Assembly: GCA_041736625.1 (NCBI GenBank)
Contig: JBGSTG010000014.1
Span: 26,623 to 90,622, forward strand
DNA: 64,000 nucleotides
Direction: 5' to 3'
Source: M3007 sp041736625
GTDB lineage: Bacteria > Bacteroidota > Bacteroidia > Chitinophagales > Saprospiraceae
The notes under the pieces are model-generated. The model did no database searches. It had not been told where the DNA came from and saw only the letters and a list, made by a program, of their open reading frames with translations. Both the position numbers and the translations under genes were made by a program. Of this stretch, positions 17,436 to 25,794 are shown in pieces. The first letter of the stretch is position 1. Every line of letters begins with the position of its first letter.

Positions 17436-18590
17436 ATGGACACAGGTGCTTTTTTCGATGCATTTCCGCCGGTTGGCAAAGCTGAATGGCTGGCTGCGGT
17501 GGAAAAAAGTTTGAAAGGAAAAACAACGCTCGACGCGCTCGTCTGGCAGGCGGAAGGCGGCCTGGCGGTGAGTCCGTGGGTGCACGCCGACGACTTCGCA
17601 GTGGCGCCGGCGCCCATGACGGAAGCACCGCTGGACTGGGAAATTTCCGAAACGGTTGTCGTAGAGGACGATCTGCCCGCCGCCCATGCGCTGGTGCACG
17701 ACGCTTTGCGTTTTGGCGCGGAGGGGCTGGCGTTGTTGTTTGCGCCCGCCATTAACGTCGACCGCCTTGCCCGGGTACTGGAGGGTGTGCACCTGGATTT
17801 TGTGGGGTTGCACCTGCATGATGCTTCTCCGGCGCCCCTGCCGGCTGCTGCAGCCCTGGACCTATTGGGCCGGGTCGCTGCCCAAAGCGGGCTGGAAACG
17901 CAACAGCTTCGGGGAACCGTGGCTTTCCTGCCTTATATGACATCGGGTATGGTGGACTGGCGATACGCCGCAGACCTGGTCGACATGGCGTCTGCCCGCT
18001 TCCCCGGCTTTCGGGTACTAGGTGCGCGTGGTAACGACCGGGATGAGGATGGGGTCGTGCAGGAGCTGGCTGACCTGCTGCGCATCGGCAACGATTACCT
18101 GACGCAGCTAAACGAACGCGGAATCTCGCCGGCACAAACCGCAGGGCAGATACACTTCACCCTGGCCATTGGCGACCGGTATTTCCTCGAAATGGCCAAA
18201 CTCCGCGCTTTCCGCCAACTGTGGCTGAACGTGCAAAACGCCTGGGAGGCGCCGCTGCAGTACCCGTACATTTCGGTGGTTTTTAAGCCGAATACGTACA
18301 CCGACGACCTGTACACCAATATGATACGCGCCACCACCATGGCGATGTCGGCCGTTCTGGGCGGCGCCGATCGCCTGACGGTGTTGCCTTACGATTTCGG
18401 CCGCGAGAATCCGGCCGGGTACCCGCCGGCCTTCGGACGCCGCATCGCCCGAAACGTGCAGCACCTGCTGAAAATGGAAGGCCATCTGACGGAAGCCCTG
18501 GATCCGATGGCGGGTAGTTATTACCTGGAGCAACTGACAAATGCGATCGCCAAACAAGCCTGGGAACGGTTTAAGCATCCGGAAGAATAA
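17436..18590 (+). CDS. Methylmalonyl-CoA mutase small-subunit-like protein, C-terminally truncated
   Basis: A 384-residue protein matching the N-terminal TIM-barrel part of methylmalonyl-CoA mutase small subunits: MDTGAFFDAFPPVGKAEWLA, LWLNVQNAWEAP and the late-barrel motif LDPMAGSYYLEQLTNAIA. Family members continue past this with a Phe-x-x-Ile-Glu-x-x-Gly-Gly segment, and usually a degenerate B12-type domain, for a total of some 450-620 residues. Here the frame stops at WERFKHPEE and repeat-rich non-coding DNA follows. No large subunit (mutB) is adjacent. It may be a decayed gene or a shortened subunit; the intact reading frame and strong promoter argue that it is still expressed. Confidence 0.75.
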   Translation: MDTGAFFDAFPPVGKAEWLAAVEKSLKGKTTLDALVWQAEGGLAVSPWVHADDFAVAPAPMTEAPLDWEISETVVVEDDLPAAHALVHDALRFGAEGLALLFAPAINVDRLARVLEGVHLDFVGLHLHDASPAPLPAAAALDLLGRVAAQSGLETQQLRGTVAFLPYMTSGMVDWRYAADLVDMASARFPGFRVLGARGNDRDEDGVVQELADLLRIGNDYLTQLNERGISPAQTAGQIHFTLAIGDRYFLEMAKLRAFRQLWLNVQNAWEAPLQYPYISVVFKPNTYTDDLYTNMIRATTMAMSAVLGGADRLTVLPYDFGRENPAGYPPAFGRRIARNVQHLLKMEGHLTEALDPMAGSYYLEQLTNAIAKQAWERFKHPEE

Positions 18591-18848
18591 AAATTTGCTA
18601 CAACGCTGGCTTAAGGCAATATTCCGCATTAGGGAGATCCTTCGCCCTACGGGCTCAGGATGACAAGTCGTAATTAAAAAAGGGGTGGGGAAAAGCTTGG
18701 TACCTCAAGCTTAAGGCAAAAAACAGGAGACAGAAATGAATATACCGTTATAGGATATTTGTCAAATTGGTATCCTCCCGGAGCGTAGCCATCGTGTAAC
18801 CAAGAGCCCTTTTATTCCGCATTCCGCAATCCGCATTCCGCATTCGAA
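18591..18848. other. Repeat-rich intergenic region
   Basis: No gene is seen. It contains a stem-loop with arms GCCC and GGGC around TAC inside GATCCTTCGCCCTACGGGCT (about 18636-18655), a motif type dispersed in many bacterial genomes. AAGCTT occurs twice around GGTACC (18693-18712). A heptamer array (ATTCCGC) at 18814-18845 touches the end of the DUF58 gene. Confidence 0.7.
18814..18845. repeat. Heptamer tandem repeat ATTCCGC
   Basis: Four and a half copies of a 7-base unit, one with a T-to-A change (AATCCGC). The reverse-complement heptamer GCGGAAT forms a similar array at 57390-57423. Each array sits directly at the 3' end of a gene. Confidence 0.8.
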
Positions 18849-19712
18849 TCATCTGCTCTGAAAAAAACGCAAGAGGGCCAACGTATAGTCTTCCTGCACA
18901 TGAATGCTCAGCCAGTCGGCGCCGGCCTGGCGGAAGCGGGTGGCCATGGATTGGCGCCATTCGTCGAACCGGCGGGTGTACCTGACCCGAAAGTCGGGAT
19001 TGGTGGTGTCTATCAACTGGGTTGAGCCGGTTTCCGGATCGCGAATGGGCAGCAGGCCGACGTCGGGCAGGGTTCGTTCGGCCGTGTCCCAGGTATGCAG
19101 GCCTATGGTGTCGTGTCGGCGGGCGAGGGTCCGAAGGGGTTTTTCAAAATCCGGCGCCTGGAAGTCGGACAGAATAAAACAGATACTTTTATTTTTCAGC
19201 GTGTTGTTGACAAATGAAAGGGCTGCCGTCAGGTCGGTGCTTTTGCCTGTCGGTTCGGCGTGCAGCAGTTCACGGAGCACCCGCATAGCCTGGGTGCGGC
19301 CTTTTTTGGGCGGAATGTACAGTTGAATGTTGTCGGCAAACAGCAGCAACCCCACCTGGTCGTTGTTTCCGATGGCAGAAAAGGCAAGGATGGCGCACAG
19401 TTCGGCGAGTTGATCCCGCCGGATCTGGTTTCGGGTGCCGAAAAAGGAGGAGCTGCTGACGTCTACCAGGAGCATCACCGTCAACTCGCGTTCTTCCTCA
19501 TACAACTTGATGTGCGGCTCTCCGGTGCGCGCGGTCACGTTCCAGTCGATGGCCCGCACATCGTCGCCGGGCACGTAGGGGCGCACTTCGCTGAAGGACA
19601 TGCCCCGTCCTTTGAACGCACTGTGGTAGCCACCGCTGAAAAGTCCCTGTGTGCGGCGTCTGGACTGCAGGGCGATCCGGCGAACGCGTTTGAGGAGGGT
19701 TAGGGTATCCAT
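18849..19712 (-). CDS. DUF58 domain-containing protein
   Basis: A 287-residue protein with the DUF58/VWA-like fold. The core motif RPYVPGDDVRAIDWNVTART near residues 45-64 is diagnostic, followed by the MIDAS-like LLVDVSSSSFFG and FILSDFQAPDFE. DUF58 proteins usually work with a MoxR AAA ATPase; none is beside it. I start at MDTLTLLKRVRRIALQS because homology begins there; the longer frame upstream overlaps the gap after vanX. It lies 53 bases downstream of the VanX-type gene on the same strand, which suggests but does not prove co-transcription. Confidence 0.88.
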   Translation of the reverse strand: MDTLTLLKRVRRIALQSRRRTQGLFSGGYHSAFKGRGMSFSEVRPYVPGDDVRAIDWNVTARTGEPHIKLYEEERELTVMLLVDVSSSSFFGTRNQIRRDQLAELCAILAFSAIGNNDQVGLLLFADNIQLYIPPKKGRTQAMRVLRELLHAEPTGKSTDLTAALSFVNNTLKNKSICFILSDFQAPDFEKPLRTLARRHDTIGLHTWDTAERTLPDVGLLPIRDPETGSTQLIDTTNPDFRVRYTRRFDEWRQSMATRFRQAGADWLSIHVQEDYTLALLRFFQSR

Positions 19713-19765
19713 GGGCAAGTGTTTGGTGGTTGGAGGGCGCGTGCAGGGCCCATTCCAACGCTTTT

Positions 19766-20641
19766 TTATCGGTTGCAGGGCCATACCCATTCGGACAGCG
19801 GGTATGTTTTTTCGCGGTAGGAGAAATGCCACCATTCGGTTCGGATGCCCTGAAACCCGACGGCCTCCATCGCCAGCCGCAGTTTTTTTCGGTTGGCCAG
19901 CACAGGCGCCGGCAGGCGGTTGTTGTCGGTGTGGGCTTCAGGGCCAAAAAAGTCGTAGGGGGTGCCCATATCGAGTTCTTTGCCGGTTTTCAGGTCCACC
20001 AGGGTCAGGTCCACCGCTGCGCCACGCGAGTGCATGGACCCTTTGGCGGGCGGCGTCACGTAGTCGGGATTCGGCACCTTGTCCCACAATCGTTGTTGGT
20101 ATGGTGCCGGGCGGTAGCAATCGAACATTTTCAGGCCAAGGCCCTCTTTTTCCAAAGTCGTTTGGGCCCGCGCGATGGCCCGGGCCGCCTCCGGCCTCAG
20201 GTAGCACCGGCCGCAGTCGTATATTTTGGATTTCGTGAAGTTGTCGGTGGTTGCGTAGCGGATGTCGATTCGTACGGTTGGGGCTATGGTAATCAATTCC
20301 GTGAACGCATCCTGCGGCCCGGCCACCCGACGTACCGGTTGCACGGGAGCGGGCGCTGCGGTTGCGTCGTCTTTTACGGTAGCGGGTTGTTCTTCTGCGA
20401 CGTCGATACGTGGATTATCTTCCTTTTTTGTGTCCAGCTCGACTGGTTCATCGGATTGTATGCTAAACATGACCGTATCGGCCACACTGTTCACCGGTTT
20501 ATCCACTTTGGAAGGCGGGAAGGTACAGGTAGCTGATAACAAGGAAGCCATGAGCGCTGCCCATGCAAGGGCGCTCACCAGATGTGCAGGTACGCTTGAT
20601 GAATATGCTTGAACGTCGGATTTTTTTTGACCTTTCACCAT
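19766..20641 (-). CDS. D-alanyl-D-alanine dipeptidase (VanX-type, M15D)
   Basis: A 291-residue secreted protein. Residues 1-45 include a hydrophobic export segment (LVSALAWAALMASLLSATC), then a low-complexity linker, and the peptidase domain from about 105. Zinc and catalytic residues are visible in SMHSRGAAVDLTLVD (SxHxxGxAxD) and TEWWHFSY (ExxWH), with YDCGRCYLRPEAARA as the usual VanX-like upstream motif. It hydrolyses D-Ala-D-Ala or similar dipeptides in the periplasm. Outside vancomycin clusters such enzymes serve peptidoglycan recycling or nutrition, and no vanHA genes are present, so resistance is not implied. The Cys at the end of the signal is not in a standard lipobox. Confidence 0.9.
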   Translation of the reverse strand: MVKGQKKSDVQAYSSSVPAHLVSALAWAALMASLLSATCTFPPSKVDKPVNSVADTVMFSIQSDEPVELDTKKEDNPRIDVAEEQPATVKDDATAAPAPVQPVRRVAGPQDAFTELITIAPTVRIDIRYATTDNFTKSKIYDCGRCYLRPEAARAIARAQTTLEKEGLGLKMFDCYRPAPYQQRLWDKVPNPDYVTPPAKGSMHSRGAAVDLTLVDLKTGKELDMGTPYDFFGPEAHTDNNRLPAPVLANRKKLRLAMEAVGFQGIRTEWWHFSYREKTYPLSEWVWPCNR

Positions 20642-20675
20642 GGCATAAAGATAAGATTTTCGTGCTGTTGGGTCT

Positions 20676-20743
20676 CCGGACTTTCGTCCGGGCCGTCCCC
20701 GGACTTTCGTCCGGGGTTATTCAAGTTTGACCGCTACGCGGTC
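20676..20743. repeat. Cluster of three short hairpins
   Basis: CCGGAC-TTTC-GTCCGG at 20676-20691, CCCCGGAC-TTTC-GTCCGGGG at 20697-20716 and GACCGC-TAC-GCGGTC at 20729-20743. All three stems are perfect, and the first two share the same TTTC loop. They lie between two divergent genes, so they are not terminators of either; more likely small dispersed repeats. Confidence 0.75.
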
Positions 20744-20909
20744 GTTTGTTGGTGTTGAAGGTTAACGCTTGCATTGTGTTCACGCGTGTGCAAGATAAGA
20801 GGGGTAATGTAGAATGGATACTGATCATGGTTGGGGTGGGCGCATGATGTTGGTCAGCCGGCCCTGCTTCTGTGGGATTTGTTTCCCGCTAAAAATCAAT
20901 GTGGGGGCT

Positions 20910-20917
20910 TATCTTTG
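20910..20917 (+). promoter_or_regulatory. Candidate -7 element TATCTTTG, near-leaderless
   Basis: Exact consensus match ending six bases before the ATG chosen for the hydrolase. There is no clear TTG at the normal distance. If used, the transcript would start at the start codon, as proposed for the gene at 17436. Confidence 0.4.
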
Positions 20918-20923
20918 TGCTGC

Positions 20924-21670
20924 ATGCCCCTTCATCCGTACCTTCAAGACAAGTTGCTGTTTCGGCCTTCGCGATTGCCCGAAGGTTACCGCTTCCGGTT
21001 TGATGCGCCTTTTGAAGAGCACTTCATAGACACACCCGATCAGGTGCGGTTGAACGCGTTGTTCTTCCCTGCGCGCCGCCGGCAGAGCAAGGGGGTGGTG
21101 CTGTATTTTCACGGAAACCGGGGGCATTTGCAACGGTGGGGCGCCGAGCATGTGCGATTCAACGAGCAGGGGTACGATTTTTTTGCGGCCGATTACCGCG
21201 GCTACGGCAAAAGTTCGGGCGTACCGTCGGCGAGTCACTTGTATACCGACGCGCTGTTGGTACTCGAACACTTGTTGCACGGGTATGCACCACAGCAGAT
21301 CGTGCTTTATGGTCGGTCGTTAGGCTCTGCCGCAGCAACGCGGCTGGCTGCGGAGGGGCATGCTCGGACGCTGGTACTGGAAACGCCGTTTGACAACATC
21401 CGGAACCTGTTCCGGTCTTACTTGCCCATTCGCCGGCTGCTCATCGAACCCGCTTTTGAGTTCCCCAACGACGAACACCTGCGTCGCACCCAAATGCCGG
21501 TGCTCATCTTTCACGGTACCCGCGACCGTGTGGTACCCTACCACAGCGCGGCAAGACTGAAACCGCTCCTGAAACCGGGAGACCGGTTTGTGACCATAGA
21601 AGGAGGCGCACACCACAACCTGGGCGCCTTCCAGCATTTTCAGGAACAATTATCGGATTGGTTAAAATAA
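20924..21670 (+). CDS. Alpha/beta hydrolase (BEM46/YfhR-type)
   Basis: A 248-residue hydrolase of the serine alpha/beta fold. The oxyanion segment is VLYFHGNRGHLQRW, the nucleophile elbow YGRSLGSAAAT, the acid HGTRDRVVPYHSA, and the catalytic His is in EGGAHHNL. This matches the Bem46/YfhR subgroup of uncharacterised esterase-like proteins. I use the ATG at 20924 because homology starts at HPYLQDKLLFRP and the longer frame has no family support. Substrate unknown; cytoplasmic, since no signal peptide is seen. Confidence 0.85.
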   Translation: MPLHPYLQDKLLFRPSRLPEGYRFRFDAPFEEHFIDTPDQVRLNALFFPARRRQSKGVVLYFHGNRGHLQRWGAEHVRFNEQGYDFFAADYRGYGKSSGVPSASHLYTDALLVLEHLLHGYAPQQIVLYGRSLGSAAATRLAAEGHARTLVLETPFDNIRNLFRSYLPIRRLLIEPAFEFPNDEHLRRTQMPVLIFHGTRDRVVPYHSAARLKPLLKPGDRFVTIEGGAHHNLGAFQHFQEQLSDWLK

Positions 21671-21672
21671 AA

Positions 21673-21704
21673 ACTCGTCCTACGAGTATAGTCGTAGGAC
21701 GAGT
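21673..21704. terminator. Long hairpin after the hydrolase gene
   Basis: Arms ACTCGTCCTACGA and TCGTAGGACGAGT form a perfect 13-bp stem with loop GTATAG, right after the stop codon and 18 bases before ligA. There is no long U tract, so it may act as an attenuating or mRNA-stabilising hairpin and not a full terminator. Confidence 0.55.
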
Positions 21705-21721
21705 ATAAAATTCTGCCCCTC

Positions 21722-23857
21722 ATGTTTTCTCCCGACCAACAGCGAGACTTGTACGACCGCTCCAAACACTTGCTCTATAACCCGGCCGCCGCCGACCCGG
21801 CCGAACGGGCGTATGATCTGCGCCGCGTTCTCCGTTACCACGAGTGGCGTTATTACGTGATAAACGACCCGGTGATCAGCGATTTCGAGTACGATCAACT
21901 CTACAAGCAACTCGAAGCGCTGGAGCTGGCCCATCCGGAAGTCGTGGAGCCCGACAGCCCCACCCAGCGGGTGTCGCCCGACCTGACGGAAGAGTCGGCT
22001 CCGGTGACCCACCTGACGCCCATGCTGTCGCTCGACAACTCTTACGACGCCGACGACCTGCGCGACTTCGACACGTCGGTGCGCAAGCTCTGCGCCTTGC
22101 CGCCCGAAGCACCGGTGGTCTACGCGGTAGAGCCCAAGTTCGACGGCGGCACCATCGCCCTGGTGTACAGCAACGACCTGCTGGAGCGGGCCGCTACCCG
22201 AGGCAACGGCGAGGCGGGCGACGAGATCACGCCCAACATGCGCACCCTGCGCACCATTCCGTTGCAGGCCGCGTTTTCCAGCCACGGCATCCAGCGGGCG
22301 GAGCTGCGCGGGGAGGCGCTCATTCGCAAGGACGTGTTCGAGCAGATCAACCGCAGGCGCCAGGAGCAGGGCGAGCCCCTGTTCGCCAACCCGCGCAATG
22401 CCGCCACCGGGGGCCTGCGCATGAAAGACCCGCGAGAGGCCGCCGAACGCGGACTCGAAGCCTTTGTCTATCAGCTTGGTTACGCCGTGGACAGCGCCGG
22501 AAACGACCAGCTGCCCCGCCTCAACAGCCACCACCAGGCCATAGACCTGCTCCAGTCCCTCGGGTTTAAAACACCCCTTAGCACACCCGTCAACGGCGAC
22601 TTGCCGGAACGCCGACTCTGCCCCGGCATCGAGGAGGTAATCGCCTTCTGCCAGGCATGGCAGGACGCGCGCGACCGGTACCCATACGAGATCGACGGCA
22701 TGGTGATCAAGGTGGATGACCGCGACCTGCAGGAGCGCTGCGGCTTCACCTCCCACCACCCGCGCTGGGCCATCGCGTTCAAATTCAAAGCCCGACAAGC
22801 CACCACCCGCGTGCGCGACGTGGAGTTCCAGGTGGGCAAAACCGGCGCCGTGACGCCCGTGGCCAAGCTCGAACCCGTTCCCCTGGCCGGCGTGACCGTG
22901 CAAAATGTGAGCCTGCACAACGAAGACTTCATCCGGAGCAAAGACATCCGCATCGGCGATCAGGTGCTGGTGGAGCGCGCGGGCGATGTGATTCCCTACA
23001 TCGTCAAATCCCTGCCGGAGCTGCGCGACGGCACCGAGCGCGAAGTGATTTACCCCAAAAACTGCCCGGTTTGCAACAGTGTGCTCATAAAACCCGAGGG
23101 TGAAGCCATCTGGCGCTGCGAAAACGCCGCCTGCGAAGCCCAGGTGCTCCAACGCATGGTCTTTCATACCTCCAAACACGCCATGGACATCGAGGGCATG
23201 GGCGAAAGCACCATCCAGCGATTCTATAAGCTGGGCTGGCTGACGTCCATCGCCGACATCTACCGCCTCGATTACGCACAGATCGCCCAACTCGACGGGT
23301 TCGGCGAAAAATCGGCCGCCAACCTCCAGGCTGCCATTGAAAAGGCCAAAAAGAACCCCATCTACCGGCTCCTGCACAGCCTGAGCGTGCACCACCTGGG
23401 CCAGAAATCGTCCAGGCTGCTGGCGGCCGAGGTAGCGCACGTGCTCGACCTCAAAGACTGGCCCCTGGAGCGATACGAAGACATCAAGGAAGTTGGCCCG
23501 GTACTGGCGCGCAACGTGCACCACTTTTTTCAAAACGAGCACAACGTGACATTGCTGCAAACGATGGAGACCCTCGGCGTCAACCTCCGCCAAACCGAAG
23601 AGGACCGTAAACCGGCCTCCGCCGCTGAGGGGCCGCTACTGGGCAAATCCATCCTGTTTACCGGCACGCTCAGCCAAATGACGCGGGAACAGGCCGAAGC
23701 CCGGGCCGCCGCTGCCGGCGCCCGACTGGCCAGCGGAGTGAGCAAAAACCTTGACATCCTGGTGGCCGGGGAAAAAGCGGGCTCGAAGCTGAAAAAGGCG
23801 CAGGAACTGGGGACGGTGGCGGTTTGGACGGAGGAAGAGTTTTTGGCGCGGGTGTGA
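21722..23857 (+). CDS. ligA: NAD-dependent DNA ligase
   Basis: A 711-residue DNA ligase for replication and repair. The Ia domain has YYVINDPVISDFEYDQLY. The adenylation lysine is in EPKFDGG near residue 139, followed by RGNGEAGDEITPNMRT. Then come the OB-fold, a four-Cys zinc finger (CPVCNS and CENAAC), helix-hairpin-helix repeats (LDGFGEKSAANLQ) and a C-terminal BRCT domain starting LLGKSILFTGTLSQM. It is about 40 residues longer than E. coli LigA, mostly from insertions near the N-terminal domain. It is separated from the hydrolase by a hairpin. Confidence 0.97.
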   Translation: MFSPDQQRDLYDRSKHLLYNPAAADPAERAYDLRRVLRYHEWRYYVINDPVISDFEYDQLYKQLEALELAHPEVVEPDSPTQRVSPDLTEESAPVTHLTPMLSLDNSYDADDLRDFDTSVRKLCALPPEAPVVYAVEPKFDGGTIALVYSNDLLERAATRGNGEAGDEITPNMRTLRTIPLQAAFSSHGIQRAELRGEALIRKDVFEQINRRRQEQGEPLFANPRNAATGGLRMKDPREAAERGLEAFVYQLGYAVDSAGNDQLPRLNSHHQAIDLLQSLGFKTPLSTPVNGDLPERRLCPGIEEVIAFCQAWQDARDRYPYEIDGMVIKVDDRDLQERCGFTSHHPRWAIAFKFKARQATTRVRDVEFQVGKTGAVTPVAKLEPVPLAGVTVQNVSLHNEDFIRSKDIRIGDQVLVERAGDVIPYIVKSLPELRDGTEREVIYPKNCPVCNSVLIKPEGEAIWRCENAACEAQVLQRMVFHTSKHAMDIEGMGESTIQRFYKLGWLTSIADIYRLDYAQIAQLDGFGEKSAANLQAAIEKAKKNPIYRLLHSLSVHHLGQKSSRLLAAEVAHVLDLKDWPLERYEDIKEVGPVLARNVHHFFQNEHNVTLLQTMETLGVNLRQTEEDRKPASAAEGPLLGKSILFTGTLSQMTREQAEARAAAAGARLASGVSKNLDILVAGEKAGSKLKKAQELGTVAVWTEEEFLARV

Positions 23858-23929
23858 TTTCGGCGTCATTTGTTAAAAAAACAACTTGGCCAGTGGCTTA
23901 CCAATTCGGTACACCTGGAGCGCATCTTT

Positions 23930-23960
23930 TTGCCGGTAAATTGCATCATTATTACATTAG
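23930..23960 (+). promoter_or_regulatory. Candidate Bacteroidota promoter
   Basis: TTG at 23930-23932, a 20-base spacer and TACATTAG at 23953-23960, one mismatch from TAnnTTTG, 17 bases before the ATG of the FG-GAP gene. Confidence 0.4.
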
Positions 23961-23977
23961 TCATCTAATTCCCGAAT

Positions 23978-25765
23978 ATGAACGCATTTAAACGACACTA
24001 CAGCTTCATTCTTTTTCCAATTTCACTCTTCTTTAGTTTAAGCGCAGGCGCGCAAATTGATTTTGCCCCCTATCAGCTTTTCCCAACAGGCTCGGTGGCT
24101 CAATCCATGGCCGTGGCCGACCTGAACGCCGACGGATGGCAGGATGCAGCAGTGCAGACGGCTTTTAACTTTGATGCGGACAACGATTTTAAGATCAACC
24201 TGTTCTACCAGACCCCTCAGCACAACCTCGTGCTCACCCGGAAACTGAACGGCCCCGCAGTCTATGGAAACCGGCGTTCCATCTGCGCGGGCAGGCTCGA
24301 CGGGGACGCCTATCCTGAGCTCGTGCTGTCGTTCGGCGCCGATTCGCTGGCGGTCTTTTTTCAAAAACCCGGTGGTGGCTTTGAGGACTACATGACTCTG
24401 CAAACCGGCAATACGCCGGACATGGTGGCCATCGGCGACCTCAACAACGACAGCCTGAACGACATCGCTGTCGCGAATTGGAACGACCTTTTTGTTTCCG
24501 TTTTTTACAACAACGGCCAAAGAACATTTGCCCGGAGGGACTATCCGTGCCCGCAAGGCGGCTGGACGGATATGGAGATCGCCGACATTAACGGCGACCA
24601 ACGACAAGACCTGCTGCTCATGCAGGGCCAGGGTGCTGCCGGGGTATACTTGTATCCGCAACAACCTGACGGCCTGTTGGGCGCACCCGTGGTGATTGAT
24701 TACAGCCAGTCTATCTTTGACCTGCCGACAGCCATGGCGACTGGCGACCTCAATCAGGACGGTCGCAACGACCTGATAACCACTCGATCCGGCAACCGGC
24801 CCAATGCAGCCATTCGCATTTACCTTCAACAAAGCTCCGGCAGCCTGACCCTGAGCCAGACCTTGCCGGCGTACGACATACCGGAATCGGTACAAGTGGT
24901 TGATCTCAACTGCGACCAAATCAACGAAATAGTCGTTGCGCACGGAGGCTGGAATCAGGTAAGCGTTTACCAACAAAGCAGCCCCGGCGTATTCGACACC
25001 TTTACGCTCTTCCCGACGCCTTACGCCAGCCATTACACCCCACAGTCGCTGGATTGCGGCGATTTTTCGGGAGATGGGGTATTGGATGTTGGCCTGGCCA
25101 GCTGGGATCATGGTTGGATTTTGTTGACAAACCGGTCTCCCGGCAGCGCTGGCAACCCGATTGTTACCGAGACCTTTCTCCAAGCTGTTCTCATCGGCAC
25201 AGTAGAAGACACACTGGACGGAGCCTATACGTATACAGACGTCCAAAGAGACACCGTTCAGTCGGTGGTATACGTCAGAACCAACACCTTGCTGGTCAAC
25301 ACCCAACAGATTATTCGGCACATAACCGTTGATTCTGTGTTCTCCGTTCTGTCGCGCACCTGCCTGTCCACGGCATCCGATACGGTTGTGCGACAAGCTG
25401 TATTTCAAGAGGAAGGGCCTTTACAGGTCGACACTTCCCTCATAGGTACGCAGGTAGACACCATTCTGCTCACCGATACCCGGCAGCCTGTTTCAGCATT
25501 GCCGTGGCGTTTTACGGTTTTCCCCAACCCGTTTCAGTCTGCGTTGTGGGTGCAGTTCAGCAGCACCGCCGGCGATATTTCCGGGTTAAAGATATCGGTG
25601 TACACAACAGAGGGCAAACGCCTGGATCTGGACGGCGGCGGATTTCTATGGCTGTCGGATCATCTGATGCAGATAGACCTCGGGCTTTTGCCTGCAGGCG
25701 CCTATCTGCTTCAGCTTGAAAACGCTCAATGGAAGGCGATACACCCTGTTTTCAAAGGGCAATAG
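23978..25765 (+). CDS. T9SS type A secreted protein with FG-GAP/VCBS propeller repeats
   Basis: A 595-residue secreted protein. Residues 1-26 are a signal peptide ending ...SLSAGAQ. Residues about 30-390 carry repeated blades with calcium-binding DxNxDxxxD-type loops of the FG-GAP/VCBS family: VADLNADGWQDAAV, IGDLNNDSLNDIAV, IADINGDQRQDLLL, TGDLNQDGRNDLIT. Such blades form a beta-propeller used in cell-surface adhesion. After a linker of YTYTDVQRDTV-like repeats, a type A sorting domain begins FTVFPNPFQSALWV. It stands alone between ligA and a convergent operon. No enzyme domain is seen. Confidence 0.88.
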   Translation: MNAFKRHYSFILFPISLFFSLSAGAQIDFAPYQLFPTGSVAQSMAVADLNADGWQDAAVQTAFNFDADNDFKINLFYQTPQHNLVLTRKLNGPAVYGNRRSICAGRLDGDAYPELVLSFGADSLAVFFQKPGGGFEDYMTLQTGNTPDMVAIGDLNNDSLNDIAVANWNDLFVSVFYNNGQRTFARRDYPCPQGGWTDMEIADINGDQRQDLLLMQGQGAAGVYLYPQQPDGLLGAPVVIDYSQSIFDLPTAMATGDLNQDGRNDLITTRSGNRPNAAIRIYLQQSSGSLTLSQTLPAYDIPESVQVVDLNCDQINEIVVAHGGWNQVSVYQQSSPGVFDTFTLFPTPYASHYTPQSLDCGDFSGDGVLDVGLASWDHGWILLTNRSPGSAGNPIVTETFLQAVLIGTVEDTLDGAYTYTDVQRDTVQSVVYVRTNTLLVNTQQIIRHITVDSVFSVLSRTCLSTASDTVVRQAVFQEEGPLQVDTSLIGTQVDTILLTDTRQPVSALPWRFTVFPNPFQSALWVQFSSTAGDISGLKISVYTTEGKRLDLDGGGFLWLSDHLMQIDLGLLPAGAYLLQLENAQWKAIHPVFKGQ

Positions 25766-25794
25766 CCGGGGCTGCCCACACCCAAAAATCGTTT

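Noticed and set aside
18814..18845. Heptamer arrays as a CRISPR array
   Set aside because: Units are 7 bases with no spacers, and there are no cas genes.
19766..20641. VanX-type gene as vancomycin resistance
   Set aside because: No vanH, vanA or regulators are present; such dipeptidases are common in Gram-negative bacteria for other purposes.
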